Assembly (NCBI GenBank): GCA_017525505.1
Contig: JAFXSR010000004.1
Coordinates: 51,739 to 115,738 of the forward strand
DNA length: 64,000 nucleotides
Source of the DNA: Bacteroidales bacterium
GTDB lineage: Bacteria > Bacteroidota > Bacteroidia > Bacteroidales > WCHB1-69
Direction of reading: 5' to 3'
The stretch's first letter is position 1. Each line of letters starts with the position of its first letter. Positions 17,484 through 25,525 of the stretch are shown one piece after another. Both the position numbers and the translations under genes were made by a program. The notes under the pieces are model-generated. The model ran no database searches. It was not told the origin of the DNA and worked only from the letters and a program-made list of their open reading frames with translations.

Positions 17484-18317
17484 TCAGTCTTTTATCCCTA
17501 ACTTCTCCACTGGCATTTCCATTCTTGAAAAAGCAAAGAGTTTCTTTCCGAGGTCTTTCAGTGAGGCGCCAAGGTGATAGATCGTGTCGTCTATAATCAG
17601 GAACCGGTCATGATACGATTGGGTCTCCTGCACATCAATGGGAGGATATTGCTGCTGCTGCCGCGCCAAATCCAGTTTCAAAGTGTTGGTGATCTTATGC
17701 GTCATAATCAGCGCACTGACGCCATCTTGTCTTTTCGACAACATCAGCAGAATCGATTCATCTATATAATTGTCAATCAGTATGATTCTTGTCTTTGCAG
17801 ATTTAATCAGGTCCGAAGCAAAGGTGTATGCGTCAAAGATTTGGCCATCATAGAAAATGCCTTCCACTGGCGGCAAAGAAGTCCGAACAAAGAAGTCAAT
17901 TTGTTTATCATGTTCTTGCACTTTCTGCTCCAAACATTCAACTCTATGAGTAATCGAATACCCATACAATAATCTTTCCTTTAAAACTTGTGTGGCCCAT
18001 CGTCTAAATAATGTTGCATTTTTGGAACTGACTCTATAGCCGACAGATAAAATTGCGTCCAAGTTGTAATGCCGTACTTTTCTTGTTACCAGACGATTAC
18101 CTTCTTGTCGAACAACCGAGATTTCCTCGGTAGTTGCAGACTGGTTTATTTCACCCTCATCATACAAGTTTTTCAAGTGTAAACCAACGTTGTCTGTTGA
18201 ACAATCAAAGAGTTGTGCCATTTGTGCTTGCGTAAGCCACACCGTATCCTCCTCCATGCGCACTTCTAATTGTATTGAATTGTCAGGCTGGTATAATATG
18301 ATTTCTCCTTTATTCAT
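17484..18317 (-). CDS. RhuM family protein with C-terminal phospholipase-D-like region
   Basis: A 277-residue protein, the first minus-strand gene after the tRNA. Residues ~1-130 match the virulence RhuM family (IILYQPDNSIQLEVRMEEDTVWLTQAQMAQLF, LKNLYDEGEI, VRHYNLDAILSVGYRV), a phage/plasmid-associated DNA-binding-like domain. After a coiled linker (about 135-150) comes a region with TRIILIDNYIDESILLMLS and YHDRFLIIDDTIYHLGASL; the H-x-R-x4-D and following GAS resemble half of a phospholipase-D/HKD active site, with Arg in place of the usual Lys. RhuM proteins often accompany restriction or mobile loci; none is seen beside it. Function unproven. Confidence 0.8.
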   Translation of the reverse strand: MNKGEIILYQPDNSIQLEVRMEEDTVWLTQAQMAQLFDCSTDNVGLHLKNLYDEGEINQSATTEEISVVRQEGNRLVTRKVRHYNLDAILSVGYRVSSKNATLFRRWATQVLKERLLYGYSITHRVECLEQKVQEHDKQIDFFVRTSLPPVEGIFYDGQIFDAYTFASDLIKSAKTRIILIDNYIDESILLMLSKRQDGVSALIMTHKITNTLKLDLARQQQQYPPIDVQETQSYHDRFLIIDDTIYHLGASLKDLGKKLFAFSRMEMPVEKLGIKD

Positions 18318-18337
18318 TGTAATTAGAATTTATTTTG

Positions 18338-18345
18338 CAAAAGTA
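18338..18345 (-). promoter_or_regulatory. -7 promoter element for the RhuM-like gene
   Basis: The minus strand reads TACTTTTG (TAnnTTTG) 20 bp before the start codon. Confidence 0.55.
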
Positions 18346-18557
18346 ATAATAATTTTATTATAATGATTTACAAAAATCAAAAAAAATATATCGAAAGAAA
18401 TATTTTTGTTGTGTCCATGTGTCTTACACAACTCGATAAACTTGCCAAGCATAGGCAGAGTGCAAGTGTCAACCGAATTCAGTCGCAGGTCACAAACGTG
18501 ACAACCCAAATCAGCGAACTACAGAACTACAGTTGGCAAACCCTTAAGCCGCACTTG

Positions 18558-18641
18558 GCAAGTATATGGCAAGTATATAGCAAGTATATAGCAAGCCCAA
18601 GCAAGCACTTTGAGCTTGCCAACTCCTTGCCATATACTTGC
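18558..18641. repeat. 11-bp tandem repeats with a distal inverted copy
   Basis: GCAAGTATATR is repeated three times from 18558 with a partial fourth copy. A 16-bp sequence at its start (18558-18573) recurs in perfect inverted orientation at 18626-18641, so the region can form a hairpin with a 52-nt loop that itself contains GCAAGC/GCTTGC inversions. It occupies the 530-bp gap between the RhuM-like gene and the lipoprotein gene. A 119-codon open frame across it is probably not a gene. A similar 11-bp design occurs at 48154-48231. Confidence 0.65.
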
Positions 18642-18750
18642 GAACACCTTGCGAGATACTTGCCAACTATGGCTCAACTGTTTGGAAAATCCTGCCTTAA
18701 CTCTGCATTAAGGGTGTGCTAGGGGTGCGCAGCCCCCGCAAGATTTTTAG

Positions 18751-18830
18751 TTGTGGTGAAAATTGCAACAAGTTGTGGTAAAGAATGCGACAGCTGAGTG
18801 AGAAAGGGAAAGAATTAATCTGTATGTTTG
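18751..18830 (+). promoter_or_regulatory. tandem-repeat promoter module, copy B
   Basis: Repeats begin at 18751 (TTGTGGTGAAAATTGCAAC) and 18773 (degenerate right half). TATGTTTG, an exact TAnnTTTG, is at 18823-18830, 50 bp after the start of the second repeat. The -33 TTG of the other copies is not clear here. The start codon of the archaemetzincin-like gene is 18 bp beyond. Confidence 0.65.
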
Positions 18831-18848
18831 CAAAAGAATATTTAAGTT

Positions 18849-19526
18849 ATGAAACGGTTGTTTCCAATCCTTTTTCTGTTTATGATAAGCATCGTTGCTT
18901 GTAATTCCAAAACGGACAACGTCAATCAGACCGCTACTAAAAGTAAAACCGTTACCGCAAAGGATAAACCTGTTGTTGTGAAAACAAAACCTGTTATCAC
19001 ACTTTATTTGCAACCCTATAATGGTTTTCCTTATGACAAAGTGCAAAAATTGCAGTCTGATGTGCAGCATTGTCTCGACACGCTTATTCCAGAGAGGAAA
19101 TTTGTTGTGAAACTTAAAGATAACATTGATCTTCCTGAGAGTTGTTATTACAAACCTCGGTCCAGGTGGCGCGCAGATTCCATTATTCATTACCAGAATC
19201 GTATTGATGGCAAAAACTATACCATGGGGGTGATGAGCCAAGATATTTCAACTACCGTTCATGGATATCAGGACTGGGGTGTACAAGGATTAGGTTCAAT
19301 GCCAGGGAAAAATGCAGTGGTGTCTTCTTTCAGGGTGAAGAACAAAGCACTCTTATATAAAGTGGTAGTGCATGAGTTTTTGCACAACTTGGGCTTGGAC
19401 CATTGCCCCTACGATGACCGTAGTTGCTATATTTGTGATGCTGACAAGCATCCGCAACTGGAGTGCCAGACAAGGTTGTGCGAACATTGTAAGAAGAAGT
19501 TGTTGGGGAAAATTAAGAGGAAATAG
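18849..19526 (+). CDS. archaemetzincin-like lipoprotein metalloprotease
   Basis: A 225-residue protein with a lipoprotein signal peptide (lipobox near SIVAC, Cys about 18). A Thr/Lys-rich linker follows, then a metzincin-type catalytic core: HEFLHNLGLDH at residues 175-185 is the HExxHxxGxxH zinc motif with Glu176 as base. It is followed immediately by a cysteine-rich tail (HCPYDDRSCYIC, C..LCEHC) like the extra zinc site of archaemetzincins. Known archaemetzincins are mostly cytoplasmic or have no assigned substrate; an outer-membrane-anchored version is unusual. It is the sole gene behind promoter module B. A peptidase role is well supported; the substrate is unknown. Confidence 0.8.
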   Translation: MKRLFPILFLFMISIVACNSKTDNVNQTATKSKTVTAKDKPVVVKTKPVITLYLQPYNGFPYDKVQKLQSDVQHCLDTLIPERKFVVKLKDNIDLPESCYYKPRSRWRADSIIHYQNRIDGKNYTMGVMSQDISTTVHGYQDWGVQGLGSMPGKNAVVSSFRVKNKALLYKVVVHEFLHNLGLDHCPYDDRSCYICDADKHPQLECQTRLCEHCKKKLLGKIKRK

Positions 19527-19567
19527 GAGTGCCATAGGTCAGGAATGTTTTTTATTGATAGTTTGGC

Positions 19568-19597
19568 GATAGAAACGCGCATTCGTGATGCTCTATA
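19568..19597 (+). promoter_or_regulatory. GATAGA-N17-CTCTATA promoter-like motif, copy 2
   Basis: GATAGAA at 19568 and CTCTATAC at 19591 have the same 23-bp start-to-start spacing as the other copies, 52 bp upstream of the 48-residue repeat protein. Confidence 0.55.
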
Positions 19598-19649
19598 CAA
19601 TATATAACAGTTGATTAAAAGTTGTGCCCGACACGAATAGGGACTTAAA

Positions 19650-19796
19650 ATGGATATAAAGCACACCCGTTGGGCGAAAGAAGCAACTGAAAAGGCACAA
19701 ACCCGCATGAAATGGGCGGCTGAGGCGCGCGAGAAAGCGCGCACTCGTATGAAATGGGCGCAGGAAGCTATGGAGAAAGCAAGGCGGAGCAGCTAA
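19650..19796 (+). CDS. 48-residue amphipathic repeat protein
   Basis: A short gene of 49 codons beginning MDIKHTRWAKEATEKAQ and continuing as two further 14-residue units of the form TRMKWAxEAxEKAR. The unit is a highly charged, Ala-rich amphipathic helix with a Trp in each copy. The preceding promoter-like motif, the clean start and the protein-level repetition argue for a real gene. It could bind nucleic acid or membrane or form a coiled coil; I recognise no family. It is not part of the neighbouring lipoprotein gene. Confidence 0.5.
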   Translation: MDIKHTRWAKEATEKAQTRMKWAAEAREKARTRMKWAQEAMEKARRSS

Positions 19797-19933
19797 TGTT
19801 GTTCCTGTAGAAGTATTGATGTTGATGAAAGAGCTCGACAGTTGATAGGTTCGTGGAGATGTTTTGCGGTTTCAAGCTGCTTTTTTTGCGAATAAAAGAT
19901 GGAATTTTTGTTTTTTTAAGTAAAAATCGTCTT

Positions 19934-20014
19934 TTGTGGTAAAATTTGCAACAAGTTGTGGTAAAATTTGCAACAGTAAACCATTGTTTTATATTGAATT
20001 ATTTTAGAAGTTTG
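19934..20014 (+). promoter_or_regulatory. tandem-repeat promoter module, copy C
   Basis: TTGTGGTAAAATTTGCAAC begins at 19934 and again at 19956. TTG at 19984-19986 and GAAGTTTG at 20007-20014 are 20 bp apart, and the second repeat starts 51 bp before the -7 element. Spacings are identical to copies A and D. It precedes the zinc-ribbon gene by 40 bp. Confidence 0.7.
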
Positions 20015-20053
20015 CAAAGGTAAAAGAAAGTTGTATTGTAAAAATATGAGACT

Positions 20054-20324
20054 GTGAATTATTGTCCAAGATGTATAGAACATGATGGGGTTGAGGTGGT
20101 CGGAGTTAAGATGACAGCAAAAAGAAAAGATTGCAGATTCTGTTGGTGGAAAATTTGTAGAATACACAATAATAATGGATCCACCGCTTTTGTCACCAAG
20201 TCTTATTTCCTTACTTTGCAAGAAAATATATCGATGTCCGAAATGTGGAAAAAAGTGGACTTGGCAAAATAGTATTACTGACGAAGCGACATCCAAAGGC
20301 ATGAAAGGGGTGAAAGAAACGTAA
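20054..20324 (+). pseudogene. small zinc-ribbon protein gene with a frameshift
   Basis: From a GTG at 20054 the frame reads NYCPRC and continues to VKMTA; it then loses sense. The +1 frame after the A-rich stretch 20119-20128 continues as EKIADSVGGKFVEYTIIMD and later CKKIYRCPKCGKKWTW to a TAA at 20322. Removing one A from the run joins the two into one ~90-residue protein with CxxC pairs at both ends, a likely zinc-ribbon or zinc-knuckle fold. It sits directly behind promoter module C. It could be a genuine frameshift or a homopolymer sequencing error. Function unknown. Confidence 0.5.
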
Positions 20325-20403
20325 GGGAAAAAATTAGTTGTTATCAAAGCTGTTTTTTTATATGGTATTCAGTATTAAGTTTTTTGAAATAACGAAGAGT
20401 AAT

Positions 20404-22695
20404 ATGAGAAAAGTATTACTTATGACAGTTCTTATCGTATTGACTTGGACTAATATTTTCGCCTATAGTTTCAGTGCTATAGGTCCGGGCGGACAGACAT
20501 TATATTACAATATTATCTCCGCCCAAGTGCCAGGGATGCCGCAGAGTGTAGCCGTGACCTATCCTGGAACGTCCGCCGACAACCCATATTCGGGGTATAC
20601 CCAACCTACGGGAAATTTGGTTGTTCCTGCCTCGGTAAACTATAACGGAACAGATTATATCGTTGCAGAAATTGGAGAAAGGGCTTTTTATGGATGTACA
20701 GGACTTACTGGAGTACTTTCTCTACCATCAACTATTACAAAAATCGGTAATTATGCTTTCTACAATTGTACTGGACTAAATAGTAGTTTGTCATTGCCAA
20801 ATGGAATTACCAACATAGGTGAGTATGCTTTTCAAAATTGTAGATTTGAAGGAGTGCTCAACCTACCTACAGCTCTTTTACAAATTAATAATTGGTCTTT
20901 TGCAGGGTGTACTCGTTTTACATCGGTGAGTTTTCCTGCCAATCTTACTCGTATTGGTAACCATGCTTTTGATAATTGTGACGGATTGACAGGGCAAATT
21001 TTAATTCCTGATGCTGTGACATCCATTGGTTGGCGTGCCTTTTATGACTGTGACCATATTACATCGGTGAATACTGGAAACGGTGTGCAATATATCTATT
21101 ATGGAGCTTTCTGTCATTGTGATGCATTAAATTCGTTGGTTGTTGGCGACGGGGTTGTTCGTATTTATGATTTTGCTTTTTATGGTTGTAATCATTTGAC
21201 TACCATTACGATGGGGGCTAGTCTTCAATATATAGATTATAGTGTTTTTGCGGGTTGTACCTCTCTTTCAGCAATAACTTCAAAGAGAATTTCACCACCA
21301 ATAGTTGTTACAGCATCTTTATATAGACCAGATGCATCATTAACGATTTCTGTGGATCAAGGTTCTCCTTGTAGTGGACAATGTTGTAGCACGGGTCAGT
21401 CTGTGGTTATTGGTAATGGTTATCATACAGGTTATTTTTCTTATCATTTATATAAAAATAGGCATTCGTATAATCATGCATTATACGAATGCCCGACAAA
21501 TTCTAGTAATTCTTTTACCGATAGTGTAGGAATTAGTGGTACATACAGCAGATCTTACTGGTTTTTTGGAGCATTATATTCAATTCCTAATGAAGAAAAA
21601 CCATATTTGGAAACTTTCAATGGTGTTTCAGTTTCGTCAATCTATTTAAATGTCCCTTGTTCCGCTTTGCAGGCCTATCAGAATTCCCAGTATTGGCAGG
21701 GCTTTATCAAGCAGGGATACATGTCCTACTTGGTTCAGGCGCAGACGGTGGACAGCGTGATGGGGACGGCGGCGGTGACCCAATGGCCCACTTGTGCCAA
21801 TCCACAGGCGGTGGTGTCCGCCACAGCTCAAAACGATTTCCATTTCACACAGTGGAACGATGGTAATACTGACAACCCTCGTACTTTAGGAGTTACTGGT
21901 GACATATCGCTTACGGCCTATTTCGCTTCCAATTGGGTGAGCGTAAATATAACGTCAAATAACGCCAATTGGGGTAACGCTTCTGGTAGTGGAACATATT
22001 ATTATAACTCGGAAGTGACACTCTACGCCACGGCACAGCCGCATTATCATTTTGTGCGTTGGAATGATGGAAACACGGAAAATCCCCGTACAGAAACGAT
22101 TGGCCAAGATTTGATATTGACAGCCGTCTTTGAAGCAGACACGTTTCATGTAACCACTTCAGCAAACGACAGTGTCATGGGGATTGCATTGGGGAGCGGG
22201 GTCTATCCCTACAACCAATCGGCTCTATTAATGGCTATTCCGAACGATGAATACCATTTTGTGCGTTGGAGTGATGGCGTGACAACGAATCCTCGTTCCA
22301 TTTTGGTCACGCAAGACACAACTATAACCGCCCATTTCGCCTCAAATTGGTTGATGGTTAACACGAGCAGCAACAATGAACTATGGGGAAGTGCATCAGG
22401 AGGCGGATCCTATTACTATCAAACGGCTGCTTTGGTCACTGCCGAGCCTAATGAACACTATCACTTTGTCTGTTGGAGTGACAGCAGCACAGAGAACCCC
22501 CGCAGTATTCAAGTGACGGAGGAAATCTCCTTAACCGCTATTTTTGCTCCTAATGAGTATGTCTTGCAACTAGTGACAGACGATGTGAACATGGGCTCCG
22601 TATCAGGAGGGGGGGAACTTTCAATATGGAAGTGTTGTCGAAATATCTGCGATAGCCAATGCAGACTATCACTTTGTGGAATGGAGCGATGGTAA
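20404..22695 (+). CDS. BspA-like LRR / InlB-repeat surface protein, N-terminal part
   Basis: This encodes a Sec signal peptide (MRKVLLMTVLIVLTWTNIFA; I start at ATG 20404, not the upstream ATG 20338). About eight LRR_5/BspA-like leucine-rich repeats follow (about residues 80-300; IGERAFYGCTGLTG, IGNYAFYNCTGL), then Cys-rich sequence and the first four InlB-B-type repeats (pattern HFxxWxDGxTxNPRxxxV). At the seven-G run 22609-22615 the frame shifts: the current frame stops at 22695, while the +1 frame continues the repeats. BspA/InlB-type proteins are adhesins. The C-terminal sorting domain lies on the opposite strand at 27158 because of an inversion. Confidence 0.8.
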   Translation: MRKVLLMTVLIVLTWTNIFAYSFSAIGPGGQTLYYNIISAQVPGMPQSVAVTYPGTSADNPYSGYTQPTGNLVVPASVNYNGTDYIVAEIGERAFYGCTGLTGVLSLPSTITKIGNYAFYNCTGLNSSLSLPNGITNIGEYAFQNCRFEGVLNLPTALLQINNWSFAGCTRFTSVSFPANLTRIGNHAFDNCDGLTGQILIPDAVTSIGWRAFYDCDHITSVNTGNGVQYIYYGAFCHCDALNSLVVGDGVVRIYDFAFYGCNHLTTITMGASLQYIDYSVFAGCTSLSAITSKRISPPIVVTASLYRPDASLTISVDQGSPCSGQCCSTGQSVVIGNGYHTGYFSYHLYKNRHSYNHALYECPTNSSNSFTDSVGISGTYSRSYWFFGALYSIPNEEKPYLETFNGVSVSSIYLNVPCSALQAYQNSQYWQGFIKQGYMSYLVQAQTVDSVMGTAAVTQWPTCANPQAVVSATAQNDFHFTQWNDGNTDNPRTLGVTGDISLTAYFASNWVSVNITSNNANWGNASGSGTYYYNSEVTLYATAQPHYHFVRWNDGNTENPRTETIGQDLILTAVFEADTFHVTTSANDSVMGIALGSGVYPYNQSALLMAIPNDEYHFVRWSDGVTTNPRSILVTQDTTITAHFASNWLMVNTSSNNELWGSASGGGSYYYQTAALVTAEPNEHYHFVCWSDSSTENPRSIQVTEEISLTAIFAPNEYVLQLVTDDVNMGSVSGGGELSIWKCCRNICDSQCRLSLCGMERW
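22609..22615. repeat. seven-G tract at a frameshift
   Basis: A run of seven G residues occurs at a Gly-Gly-Gly repeat position. Six G would keep the InlB-repeat frame intact (continuing FQYGSVVEISAIAN). It is either a slippage-prone contingency site or a sequencing error. Confidence 0.6.
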
Positions 22696-25525
22696 TGCCG
22701 ATAACCCTCGAACCGTTTCCGTGTCAGGGGACACAGTTCTCATTGCCTTGTTTGCAACCAACTGGCTTACGGTTAGTGTTAACAGTAACGAAGATGTATA
22801 CGGAAGTACCTTTGGGTCGGGAACATATTATTACAACTCGACGGCAGTGCTGATGGCCATGCCATCTGAACATTGTCATTTTGTCAATTGGAGTGACGGA
22901 GAGACAAACAATCCACGAGACATTACGGTGATTTCGGATTTGTCATTTACAGCCAACTTTGAACTTGACCATTATATTTTGGATGTGAATGTGAACCAGA
23001 ATGAAAGAGGGGAAGTGTCGGGTGGAGGAAGTATCCCGTACAACAGTTCCGTTCAAATATCAGCTACTGCAAATACCGGTTATTATTTTATGCAATGGAG
23101 TGATGGCAATACTGAAAATCCCCGAATTATCACAGTCGTAAGTGACACTTCTTTTACCGCTTTGTTTGGTGTGAACAGTTATTCGATTGTCGTAGCGGCC
23201 AGCGATTTGCATTTGGGGAGTGCTATGGGAGGTGGTATATACGGGTATGGTACACAAGCTGTCCTATCAGCGGTGCCAGCAGTTGGCTGCAGTTTCATAC
23301 AATGGAGTGATGGGAATATGGACAATCCACGTGTTGTAACTGTTTCAGAAAATGCTGCATACATTGCTGTTTTTACTGTTAACCAATATACGATTAGTTT
23401 GGTGAATATTACGCCGTCAATGGGTACATTGAGCGGCAGTGGAACATACAACAATGGAGATACAATAGTTTTAGGTGCACAACCGGAGATGGGATATCAT
23501 TTTGTGCAGTGGCAAGATGGGGTAATGGAAGCTACACGTGTAATTGTGGTGTCTGCAGATGAAACGTATTATGCCTATTTTGCACCAAACACATACACGT
23601 TGACGTTATCGAGCGAGGATGATAACATGGGTTCTGTTGAGGGTAGCGGAGAATATGCCTACAACACAGTTGCATCCATATCCGCCAGCGCAGATTACGG
23701 TTGCCATTTCACACAGTGGAGCGACGGGAATACGAGTAACCCGCGCAATGTTATGGTGACACGAGACACGATGTATACCGCTTATTTCGAGCCCAATAGT
23801 TACACTTTGACAGTGGTGTCCGCAAATGACGACATGGGATTTGTATCTGGTGGAGGTGAATACGACTATGGTGAAACCGCCATGCTTGCGGCAACAGCTG
23901 CATACGGCTACCATTTCGTACAGTGGACTGATGGCAATGTTGCCAATCCCCGTTCTGTTGTTGTGATAGGAGATGTTACGTATTTTGCGCAGTTCGCTCC
24001 AAATACATATACGTTAACGGTTGTAAGCGACGATGATGACAAGGGCTCTGTCTCTGGCGGCGGAGAATATGCATACAATACAATGGCATCCATATCCGCT
24101 ATTGCAGACTACGGTTACCATTTTACACATTGGGACGACGGGAATACTGACAACCCGCGCAATGTTATGGTGACACGAGACACAATGTACACTGCTTATT
24201 TCGAGCCCAATAGTCACACTTTGATGGTGGCGCCTGCAAACGACAACATGGGATTTGTATCGGGTGGAGGTGAATATGACTATGGTGAAACTGCCATGCT
24301 TGCTGCAACCGCCGCATACGGCTACCGTTTCGTACAGTGGACTGATGGCAACGGTGCCAATCCCCGTTCTGTTGTTGTGACAGGAAATGCCACGTATTTT
24401 GCGCAGTTTGCACCAAACACTTACACGTTAATGTTGGCGAGCGAGGATGATGACATGGGTTCTGTTGTGGGAGGAGGGGAATATGCCTATAACACAATTG
24501 CATCCATATCCGCCATCGCAGACTATGGTTATCATTTTATGCAGTGGAGCGACGGGAATACGAGTAATCCGCGCAATCTTGTTGTCACTTCCGACACTAT
24601 GCTTATGGCTGTTTTTTCTGCTAATAGCTATGTGGTGACTGTGAACAGTGTGAATGATGATATGGGCAGCACTTCGGGCGGTGGTGAGTATGTGTATGGA
24701 AATGATGCAACTATCACTGCGATCCCAGCCTACGGCTACCATTTTACCCAATGGTCAGACGGGGACAGTGATAATCCCCGGATGGTCATGGTTTCAGGAG
24801 ATGCTACGTATTATGCCTATTTTGCTCCGAATAGTTACACGTTGTCTGTGTCCAGCAGTGACACGATAAAAGGTAGTGTCTCGGGTAGCGGTGATTACGA
24901 CTACAATATGGTCACGGTTATTTCCGCTAATGCGAATTATGGCTACCATTTCACGCAGTGGAATGATGGTAATACGGATAATCCACGTGTGATTGAAGTG
25001 GTAGGTGATATGTCTTACATCGCACAATTTGTTCACAATAGCTATTATGTAACAGTAACAACGGCAGATAGCAATATGGGAATTACAATAGGGGGAGGGT
25101 ATTATGATTATGGATCCGAAATCACCGTGTTTGCGACAGCGAATAATGGTTACCACTTCATGAAATGGGGTGATGGGAATACGGATAATCCTCGTGATTT
25201 GTTGATAACAGGGGATATGCACCATATCGCTTATTTCTCTCCAAATAAATACGTTGTTTCCGTATATAGCAATAATACATCAATGGGAAGTGTTTTAGGG
25301 GGTGGAGAATATGACTTTAATAGTGAAGCAACATTGATAGCCATACCTGAATATGGACATCATTTCTCCCACTGGAATGATGGAAACACACAGCAGCAAC
25401 GAACCGTGCATGTGACACAAACGGTATCTTTTCAGGCTTATTTTGTGACAGATACTTTTGAATTGGAAGTGTTAGTCATTGACTCGACACAAGGCAGTGT
25501 TGTTGGAAATGGTTCATATATGTAA
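22616..25525 (+). CDS. InlB-repeat region of the BspA-like surface protein (frame-shifted continuation)
   Basis: In-frame continuation of the preceding protein after the G tract; an internal ATG lies at 22676. It encodes 14 further ~66-75-residue InlB-type (Listeria-Bacteroides) repeats with HFxxWxDGNTxNPR cores. Units around 23600-24010, 24010-24420 and 24420-24600 are nearly identical in DNA, showing recent internal duplication. The frame ends with TAA at 25523-25525, only three bases after the left inversion core, inside what should be another repeat. Joined to the minus-strand frame from 27957, the protein continues exactly in phase (GNGSY|SFGTQAII). In the present orientation it lacks its sorting domain. 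Confidence 0.75.
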   Translation, partial: NFQYGSVVEISAIANADYHFVEWSDGNADNPRTVSVSGDTVLIALFATNWLTVSVNSNEDVYGSTFGSGTYYYNSTAVLMAMPSEHCHFVNWSDGETNNPRDITVISDLSFTANFELDHYILDVNVNQNERGEVSGGGSIPYNSSVQISATANTGYYFMQWSDGNTENPRIITVVSDTSFTALFGVNSYSIVVAASDLHLGSAMGGGIYGYGTQAVLSAVPAVGCSFIQWSDGNMDNPRVVTVSENAAYIAVFTVNQYTISLVNITPSMGTLSGSGTYNNGDTIVLGAQPEMGYHFVQWQDGVMEATRVIVVSADETYYAYFAPNTYTLTLSSEDDNMGSVEGSGEYAYNTVASISASADYGCHFTQWSDGNTSNPRNVMVTRDTMYTAYFEPNSYTLTVVSANDDMGFVSGGGEYDYGETAMLAATAAYGYHFVQWTDGNVANPRSVVVIGDVTYFAQFAPNTYTLTVVSDDDDKGSVSGGGEYAYNTMASISAIADYGYHFTHWDDGNTDNPRNVMVTRDTMYTAYFEPNSHTLMVAPANDNMGFVSGGGEYDYGETAMLAATAAYGYRFVQWTDGNGANPRSVVVTGNATYFAQFAPNTYTLMLASEDDDMGSVVGGGEYAYNTIASISAIADYGYHFMQWSDGNTSNPRNLVVTSDTMLMAVFSANSYVVTVNSVNDDMGSTSGGGEYVYGNDATITAIPAYGYHFTQWSDGDSDNPRMVMVSGDATYYAYFAPNSYTLSVSSSDTIKGSVSGSGDYDYNMVTVISANANYGYHFTQWNDGNTDNPRVIEVVGDMSYIAQFVHNSYYVTVTTADSNMGITIGGGYYDYGSEITVFATANNGYHFMKWGDGNTDNPRDLLITGDMHHIAYFSPNKYVVSVYSNNTSMGSVLGGGEYDFNSEATLIAIPEYGHHFSHWNDGNTQQQRTVHVTQTVSFQAYFVTDTFELEVLVIDSTQGSVVGNGSYM

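Noticed and set aside
18363..18722. 119-codon plus-strand open frame in the RhuM/lipoprotein gap
   Set aside because: It runs through the 11-bp tandem and inverted repeats, has no recognisable domain or promoter, and its composition follows the repeats rather than coding sequence.
20338..20403. Upstream ATG extending the BspA-like protein by 22 residues
   Set aside because: It would place a long non-hydrophobic extension before an otherwise perfect signal peptide; ATG 20404 is preferred.
25476..25520. Last 15 codons of the minus-strand surface gene
   Set aside because: They are antisense sequence of the neighbouring InlB gene read through past the inversion junction, not a native C-terminus.
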